From the NCBI GenBank assembly GCA_030601715.1, contig JAUWBL010000028.1:1-9219 (forward strand): a DNA stretch of 9,219 nucleotides, given 5' to 3'. Each line of letters opens with the position of its first letter. The first letter of the stretch is position 1. Positions 5,976-9,219 of the stretch are shown piece by piece. The translations under genes were made by a program, and so were the position numbers. The stretch is from Candidatus Geothermarchaeota archaeon (GTDB taxonomy: Archaea > Thermoproteota > Nitrososphaeria > Geothermarchaeales > JAUWBL01). The notes under the pieces are model-generated. The model ran no database searches. It worked only from the letters and a program-made list of their open reading frames with translations, and was not told the origin of the DNA.

Positions 5976-6455
5976 TCAGGACTCCGTCCAAGAGGATCCT
6001 CGTCGTCTGGACGTGTAGACGCCGTACAGAATCACGGCGACTCCCCCTCCCACGAGCACAAGGGGCCAAACGTCTTCAATCTCTAGGATGTTTAGAGCCC
6101 CGAGACCGAGGAGGATTACACCTCCTACTACCCTCCCAATGATAAATCGACGGTACTCGGGGAGAGCGGCTCTCACGAGCGCGTCTAGGAGCAACACGGC
6201 CCCCAGTCCCGCGATGAAGTAGGCCCACCACTGCGTCCAGTCGATCCTTCCGGACACCACGAGGTAGAAAGCTATTCCTAGAACGATGAGCACGAGGCCT
6301 CCGAAGACCGTGCTGATGGGGTCGCCCTCTCTCTTCTCGGCTTTCTCCCCCTTCTCGGTCTTCTCTTCTTTCTCGCCCTTCTCAGACTTCTCTCGCTTTT
6401 CCGACTTCTCGGCGGATGACAACGAAAACACTCCACGGATTGAACCCCGAGACAT
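5976..6455 (-). CDS. EK-repeat-tailed four-helix membrane protein, paralogue 1
   Basis: A 159-residue protein counted from ATG 6455. Residues about 16-43 are an almost unbroken E-K-x repeat. Four hydrophobic segments follow at about 47-69, 76-94, 107-125 and 129-147, ending in a cytoplasmic RRR. It is homologous to the protein at 4350-4727, with shared LLLDALVRAA, GRVVGG and WPLVLVGGG positions. KEKE-type stretches are known elsewhere as protein-association segments, so the tail probably recruits a partner at the membrane face; this is inference. The frame is open to GTG 6548, which would add 31 residues, but ATG 6455 has a TATA-like element at the distance expected for a leaderless transcript. 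It precedes the GH3 gene by 44 bases and is probably cotranscribed with it. No catalytic motif is visible. Confidence 0.75.
   Translation of the reverse strand: MSRGSIRGVFSLSSAEKSEKREKSEKGEKEEKTEKGEKAEKREGDPISTVFGGLVLIVLGIAFYLVVSGRIDWTQWWAYFIAGLGAVLLLDALVRAALPEYRRFIIGRVVGGVILLGLGALNILEIEDVWPLVLVGGGVAVILYGVYTSRRRGSSWTES
6327..6410 (-). repeat. 9-base-period E-K-x codon repeat (purine-rich coding strand)
   Basis: About 84 bases of imperfect GAGAAGNNN units encode roughly 28 residues of alternating Glu and Lys with a variable third residue (S, R, G, E, T or A). The coding strand is almost all purine and the plus strand almost all pyrimidine with few interruptions. A shorter copy of the same pattern, with closely matching units, opens the paralogue at about 4689-4727. 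Confidence 0.85.
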
Positions 6456-6474
6456 CCTTAAGAAGATATCGGCT

Positions 6475-6482
6475 TCATAACA
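6475..6482 (-). promoter_or_regulatory. TATA-like box TGTTATGA for a leaderless EK-tailed transcript
   Basis: The element is centred about 24 bp upstream of ATG 6455, the spacing expected if transcription begins at or next to the A of the start codon. No useful Shine-Dalgarno precedes that ATG. It favours ATG 6455 over the GTG at 6548 but the sequence match is modest. Confidence 0.4.
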
Positions 6483-6667
6483 CACTCGGTCTAGAAGAGC
6501 GCCAAGGCGCAAAGTGGGCTTAACTAGATCTGATTCGCTTCGCGCCACAGAAGGATGGCTTAACCGATTCTACGGAAGACACTCAAGGATCGACAGGTTG
6601 GAAGACAGCTGTGATCCCGAAGGATGTCGCGGTTGCTCTCGGTGACGGCTTGGGCTTTGCGGGATGG

Positions 6668-6871
6668 TTATCCTCCGAGTCCTATTAGCATGTCGTGGAG
6701 GGGAGGATAGTCCTGAGGTTCTTCTCCCTCATGGACCTTCACGATACAGTGGGGGCACAACCAATAACTTCCGTCTGCCGGGTGAGTTCTCTCTATCATC
6801 TCTCCGCCGCAGCAATTACATTCCATGCTCTCTCGGCTCGTCGCAGACTCCCGTGTGTCGAAGTCCTGCAT
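6668..6871 (-). CDS. Small zinc-ribbon protein
   Basis: A 67-residue protein with two knuckles, C18-x-x-C21 (CNCC, with an extra Cys at 20) and C39-x-x-C42 (CPHC), separated by 17 residues that include the ribbon-like stretch GGEMIERTHPADGSYWL. This is the spacing of a zinc ribbon, a fold that usually binds nucleic acid or protein partners. The N-terminal 15 residues are polar and Ser/Glu/Arg-rich; the tail after residue 46 is acidic, then ends PPLHDMLIGLGG. ATG 6871 is preferred because of the promoter-like element upstream; an internal ATG at residue 16, just before the first Cys, would keep the whole ribbon. No specific family is recognised. The gap of 212 bases to the next gene downstream suggests it is transcribed alone. 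Confidence 0.75.
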   Translation of the reverse strand: MQDFDTRESATSRESMECNCCGGEMIERTHPADGSYWLCPHCIVKVHEGEEPQDYPPLHDMLIGLGG

Positions 6872-6913
6872 CTTCTGTAGTGTTAAGGTGATGAAAGCTC
6901 TTTTGAGGCTTTC

Positions 6914-6922
6914 TCATATACT
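6914..6922 (-). promoter_or_regulatory. TATA box AGTATATGA of the zinc-ribbon gene
   Basis: AGTATATGA on the minus strand predicts a transcript start near 6892 and a leader of about 20 bases before ATG 6871. It lies next to a short inverted repeat (ACTCT-CTAT-AGAGT, 6920-6933) and a GAAAGC/GCTTTC hairpin (6893-6913) that spans the predicted start, either of which could be part of the control region. Confidence 0.5.
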
Positions 6923-6971
6923 CTCTATAGAGTCGGCGGATTTCTGCATCTAGAGAGCCGTGATACCTGAG

Positions 6972-7001
6972 GGATGTCACCAGCTCCGTGGCTGCACATC
7001 C
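6972..7001. other. Hairpin-forming element in the divergent intergenic region
   Basis: GGATGT (6972-6977) pairs with ACATCC (6996-7001), and inside it CAGC (6981-6984) pairs with GCTG (6991-6994) around the loop TCCGTG, with a small asymmetric bulge. An 8-bp palindrome CCGGCCGG (7000-7007) follows at once. It lies in the 257-base gap between the zinc-ribbon gene and the divergent gene at 7129, where no coding frame is convincing. It could be a binding site or part of a small RNA; the sequence does not decide. Confidence 0.3.
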
Positions 7002-7023
7002 GGCCGGAAGGAGAGTAATCCCC

Positions 7024-7069
7024 TAAAGGTGGAAAGTGTCTCTTTCGCCTCCACCAAGCACCACCTTTA
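7024..7069. promoter_or_regulatory. 9-bp inverted repeat TAAAGGTGG...CCACCTTTA at a divergent promoter
   Basis: TAAAGGTGG (7024-7032) and CCACCTTTA (7061-7069) are perfect inverted copies with a 28-base spacer. The right copy overlaps the TATA-like box of the gene at 7129. The left copy presents the same motif on the minus strand, facing the zinc-ribbon gene. A third partial copy, TCCACC at 7050-7055, lies in the spacer. This is what a regulator-bound or back-to-back divergent promoter would look like. Confidence 0.45.
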
Positions 7070-7072
7070 AGA
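7065..7072 (+). promoter_or_regulatory. TATA box CTTTAAGA for the gene at 7129
   Basis: The box is centred about 60 bp before the TTG start, predicting a transcript start near 7095 and a leader of about 34 bases that carries an AGTGAT ribosome site (7115-7120). It lies inside the 10-mer CACCTTTAAG (7062-7071), identical to the one at the solenoid-unit promoter on the other strand. Confidence 0.5.
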
Positions 7073-7128
7073 GCCCTCCCACCACTTCTGTTCAGAAACT
7101 TCACAACGAAGGAAAGTGATTGTAACAG

Positions 7129-7971
7129 TTGACTAATTCGGAAACGATATTAGAGAACGTCCGACGTAGCATCCGGGACAGAGTCAACACAGACAAGATC
7201 CTGTCAACGACGTGGGTCCTGCTCCCCATCATCGCAATCCTGGCTTTTGTAATAATAGGAGTGGCGATGTTCTTCGCGGTGGTTTTCGCATTCGGAGGCT
7301 TCTGGGAAAACGGCTCCCCTTGGAATGGGGATTTTCCGTGGAATGGGGACTTTCCGTGGGGTGGAGATGTTCCTTTCATCGGCCCCCTCTTTGGAGTAAT
7401 GGGTCTCTTCTTGGTCATCCCCGTCGTTTTCGGTCTGCTCTTTCTCTATCTCCTGTACCTTCTGATCCAGCGGAGGAACGCACACTTCAGACGCCAGCAG
7501 AACTTCACAGAAGACACGGTATCGCTCCTCAACTCGCTAGCTAAGACCAAGCGCAAGAAGATCGAGGTTCAGACGGCGTCGATCGAGAGGACCTTGAGGG
7601 AGATGAGAGCAGATGAAGGAGAACAGTCAGGCGTGCTCTGGGTCATCCTCACTCTTGTCTTTCAACCGGTTCTGCTGTACGTGGCATACTTCCTCGGTAG
7701 GGACTTCTACAGACACGAGAGGAGGGAGGACGGCGTCTGGGAGGACATCACTAGGGCCATGGACACCCTCGGGATCCCCGTGAGCGTCCGACGGGACAGG
7801 CCGATGCCTGAACGGAGCTTCGTCCTCTACTTCGTGCTTTCGATTGTGACCCTAGGCCTCTTCACGATATACTGGCTCTACACCCTCATCGAGGACCCGA
7901 ATCTCCACTTCAGAAACCACATCCGCATAGAAGACGACGTTCTGGCCGCGCTCTCGGGAGCCGCATCCTAG
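7129..7971 (+). CDS. Four-segment membrane protein with three DUF4234-like repeats
   Basis: A 280-residue membrane protein of unknown function. Hydrophobic segments lie at about residues 27-57, 84-113, 168-190 and 229-254. Three of them are followed by a similar charged segment: AHFRRQQNFTEDTV (118-131), FYRHERREDGVWEDI (193-207) and LHFRNHIRIEDDV (259-271). This suggests an internal triplication of a hydrophobic-segment-plus-amphipathic unit; the last copy (LSIVTLGLFTIYWLY) resembles DUF4234 domains. The loop at 58-83 carries three copies of PWNGDF/PWGGDV and probably faces outward. The stretch at 139-165 is strongly charged and may be a coiled coil. TTG 7129 is the first start after an in-frame stop, with AGTGAT ending 8 bases upstream. 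A T-run after the stop marks the transcript end. Function cannot be assigned. Confidence 0.82.
   Translation: MTNSETILENVRRSIRDRVNTDKILSTTWVLLPIIAILAFVIIGVAMFFAVVFAFGGFWENGSPWNGDFPWNGDFPWGGDVPFIGPLFGVMGLFLVIPVVFGLLFLYLLYLLIQRRNAHFRRQQNFTEDTVSLLNSLAKTKRKKIEVQTASIERTLREMRADEGEQSGVLWVILTLVFQPVLLYVAYFLGRDFYRHERREDGVWEDITRAMDTLGIPVSVRRDRPMPERSFVLYFVLSIVTLGLFTIYWLYTLIEDPNLHFRNHIRIEDDVLAALSGAAS
7318..7371 (+). repeat. Three 18-bp tandem repeats encoding PWNGDF
   Basis: Three consecutive 18-base units encode PWNGDF, PWNGDF and PWGGDV (residues 64-81) in the loop between membrane segments 1 and 2. Units 1 and 2 are nearly identical in DNA; unit 3 has diverged. It is a recent, in-frame micro-duplication that could vary between strains. 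Confidence 0.85.
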
Positions 7972-7994
7972 CTCGTTCCCGTGAGCTATCCTTC

Positions 7995-8002
7995 TTTTTT
8001 TT
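7995..8002 (+). terminator. Oligo-T terminator after the gene at 7129
   Basis: Eight consecutive T residues, the longest T-run in the window, start 24 bases after the TAG stop. Archaeal polymerase terminates at such U-rich tracts without needing a hairpin. A short GTGAG/CTCAC inverted repeat (7981-7985 and 8003-8007) surrounds the run. Confidence 0.65.
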
Positions 8003-8162
8003 CTCACTTCCCCACCCTGAGAGCCCAGTTCAAGCAGACAGAAGCGAAGCACCGAATCTTCAACAGTCGGACACACCGCCTCCAACCAACGGTAAGGGCC
8101 GCCCCTCGCCATCGTAGCACAATCTGATGTCTCGTCACATAAGGAAGCTCTGGGATGTCAAT

Positions 8163-8169
8163 GGTGGTG
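8163..8169 (+). promoter_or_regulatory. Shine-Dalgarno GGTGGTG deciding a TTG start
   Basis: GGTGGTG ends 7 bases before TTG 8177, the only plausible start for the LLM-class gene; the in-frame codons upstream contain no ATG, GTG or TTG. Two tiny ATG frames (8161 to 8175, and 8172 to 8180) lie over this site in other frames; the second stops inside the TTG start. Confidence 0.6.
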
Positions 8170-8176
8170 CCATGAA

Positions 8177-9163
8177 TTGACCGGATTCGGCTGTTTCGTC
8201 CCGCAGGGCTGGAGGATGGAGTTCGAAGGATGGAGGTCCAGAGCCGACGAAGTCGAGGAGATGCGGAGGTTCGCCCTTAAGTGTGAGGAGCTGGGCTTCG
8301 ACTCGATCTGGCTCTTCGACCATTTCGTGACGGTTCCGAAGCCCAGCCTTGAGTCGAGCTACGAGTGCTGGACCACAACCGCTTGGCTGGCCGCCATAAC
8401 GAAGAGGATAAGGATCGGCCAGATGGTAACCTGCAATTCCTACCGTCACCCCTCAGTCTTGGCGAAGATGTCCTCAACGGTAGACGCCCTGAGCGGGGGA
8501 AGGCTGGAGATGGGGATAGGGGCGGGGTGGTACGAGGCCGAGTACAAAGCCTACGGCATTCCCTTTCCCAAGGCGAGCGTGAGGATCGGGATGCTCGATG
8601 AGTCCGCCCAGATCATAAAGAGGATGTGGACCGAGGACTCCCCGACCTTCGAGGGAAGATACTACTCAATAAAGGAGGCCATAAACAGTCCGAAGCCGGT
8701 GCAGAAGCCGCATCCACCCCTGTGGATCGGGGGAGGAGGGGAGCAGCTCACCCTCAGGGTCGTGGCGAAGCACGCCGACTACTCGAACTTTCAGGGAGGA
8801 GAGGACCCAATCGGCGGCTTCAAACACAAGATGGACGTCCTAGAGAGACACTGCCAAGAGGTCGGAAGAGACTTCGACGAGATCAAGAAGTCGACCTTGA
8901 TGAACGTCCTCATCGGAAGGACTGAGGCGGAGGTCGACGAGAGGATAGCTAGGAGAGCGAGGGCTCTGGGTATGCCCGAGGCTGAGTATCGCAAGCGTCT
9001 GAGGATGTCTCTCTCCGGCACACCAGAAACGTGCATCGACCAGTGGTCTAGGCTAATCGATCTGGGAGCCTCCTACTTCGTGTTGTACATTCTGGGCACA
9101 AGGGACGGGTGGTACGATACGCTGGAGGTGCTAGCGGACGAAGTGATTCCGCAGCTTCGCTAG
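8177..9163 (+). CDS. LLM-class (F420-dependent) oxidoreductase
   Basis: A 328-residue luciferase-like monooxygenase-fold protein, expected to be a soluble TIM barrel that uses coenzyme F420 (or a flavin) to oxidise or reduce an unknown substrate. Marks of the family are GFDSIWLFDHF (40-50), the signature SGGRLEMGIGAGWYEAEY (106-123), and PPLWIGGGGEQLTLRVVAKHAD (180-201). The closest type I recognise is the Rv1855c-like F420-dependent group. Length is normal and no key motif is missing. It begins at TTG 8177 behind a GGTGGTG ribosome site. It follows the terminator of the preceding gene by about 170 bases, so it is probably transcribed separately, and no other F420 gene is in view. The cofactor assignment is from family knowledge; specificity is unknown. 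Confidence 0.9.
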   Translation: MTGFGCFVPQGWRMEFEGWRSRADEVEEMRRFALKCEELGFDSIWLFDHFVTVPKPSLESSYECWTTTAWLAAITKRIRIGQMVTCNSYRHPSVLAKMSSTVDALSGGRLEMGIGAGWYEAEYKAYGIPFPKASVRIGMLDESAQIIKRMWTEDSPTFEGRYYSIKEAINSPKPVQKPHPPLWIGGGGEQLTLRVVAKHADYSNFQGGEDPIGGFKHKMDVLERHCQEVGRDFDEIKKSTLMNVLIGRTEAEVDERIARRARALGMPEAEYRKRLRMSLSGTPETCIDQWSRLIDLGASYFVLYILGTRDGWYDTLEVLADEVIPQLR

Positions 9164-9219
9164 AACCAAGCTCCTTCCCGGAACTCTGTCACCCGATGCG
9201 TGAGGCCAACGAGTCAACT

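Noticed and set aside
6611..6688. Short plus-strand frame (GTG, 25 codons) ending in GFAGWLSSESY
   Set aside because: The frame is open from 6527 and reads plausibly, but it has no good start or ribosome site, is very short and overlaps the end of the zinc-ribbon gene. A remnant cannot be excluded.
6888..6970. Possible C/D-box sRNA: GTGATGA at 6888-6894 and CTGA at 6967-6970
   Set aside because: The boxes are about 72 bases apart, no D'/C' pair is visible between them, and the stretch overlaps the promoter and leader of the zinc-ribbon gene.
7852..8449. Minus-strand frames over the ends of the membrane protein and the LLM gene (7852-8112 and 8135-8449)
   Set aside because: Both lie largely opposite well-supported plus-strand genes and show no domain or start signals.

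Overview
The window looks archaeal. Likely promoters are TATA-type boxes 24-37 bp upstream of starts rather than -35/-10 pairs, several ribosome sites are GGTG/GAGGT-like, and AGG/AGA arginine codons are frequent. The gene set also fits: a small ArnR-like winged-helix protein, an LLM-type (F420-dependent) oxidoreductase and a GH3-family enzyme. A TACK-type archaeon such as a Bathyarchaeia member is a reasonable guess, but there is no rRNA or other marker here to fix the lineage.

Layout. The left edge (1-685, plus strand) holds the 3' end of a YcaQ/HTH_42-type protein and a two-helix membrane peptide. From 794 to 6871 everything is on the minus strand. In the direction of transcription the order is: a small zinc-ribbon protein; a four-helix membrane protein with an EK-repeat tail; a GH3-type adenylating enzyme lacking its C-terminal domain; a second EK-tailed four-helix membrane protein, paralogous to the first; another four-helix membrane protein; a 71-residue protein; a long bactofilin-like beta-solenoid; a winged-helix regulator; and an MFS transporter. 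Promoter-like boxes at about 6918, 6479, 4761 and 3820 divide this run into several transcription units. From 7129 the plus strand carries a four-segment membrane protein with internal repeats and then an LLM-class oxidoreductase.

The most interesting part is 2062-3861. A 396-residue solenoid protein repeats a V-G-G core every 17 residues at least 13 times, far more turns than a canonical bactofilin. Its ribosome site overlaps the stop codon of the 71-residue gene in front of it, and it is followed closely by a small winged-helix protein and an MFS transporter. A perfect 17-bp palindrome lies just upstream of the promoter of this unit. The neighbours upstream are small membrane proteins with charged cytoplasmic tails. 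I infer a candidate membrane-associated filament or scaffold module under its own regulator; the grouping and function are inference from gene order.

A second theme is shared regulation. The 10-mer CACCTTTAAG, which includes the TATA-like box, precedes both the solenoid unit (minus strand) and the membrane protein at 7129 (plus strand). A 9-bp inverted repeat of the same motif lies in the divergent region 6872-7128. No gap between genes exceeds 300 bases. No tRNA, rRNA, CRISPR array or insertion sequence was recognised.
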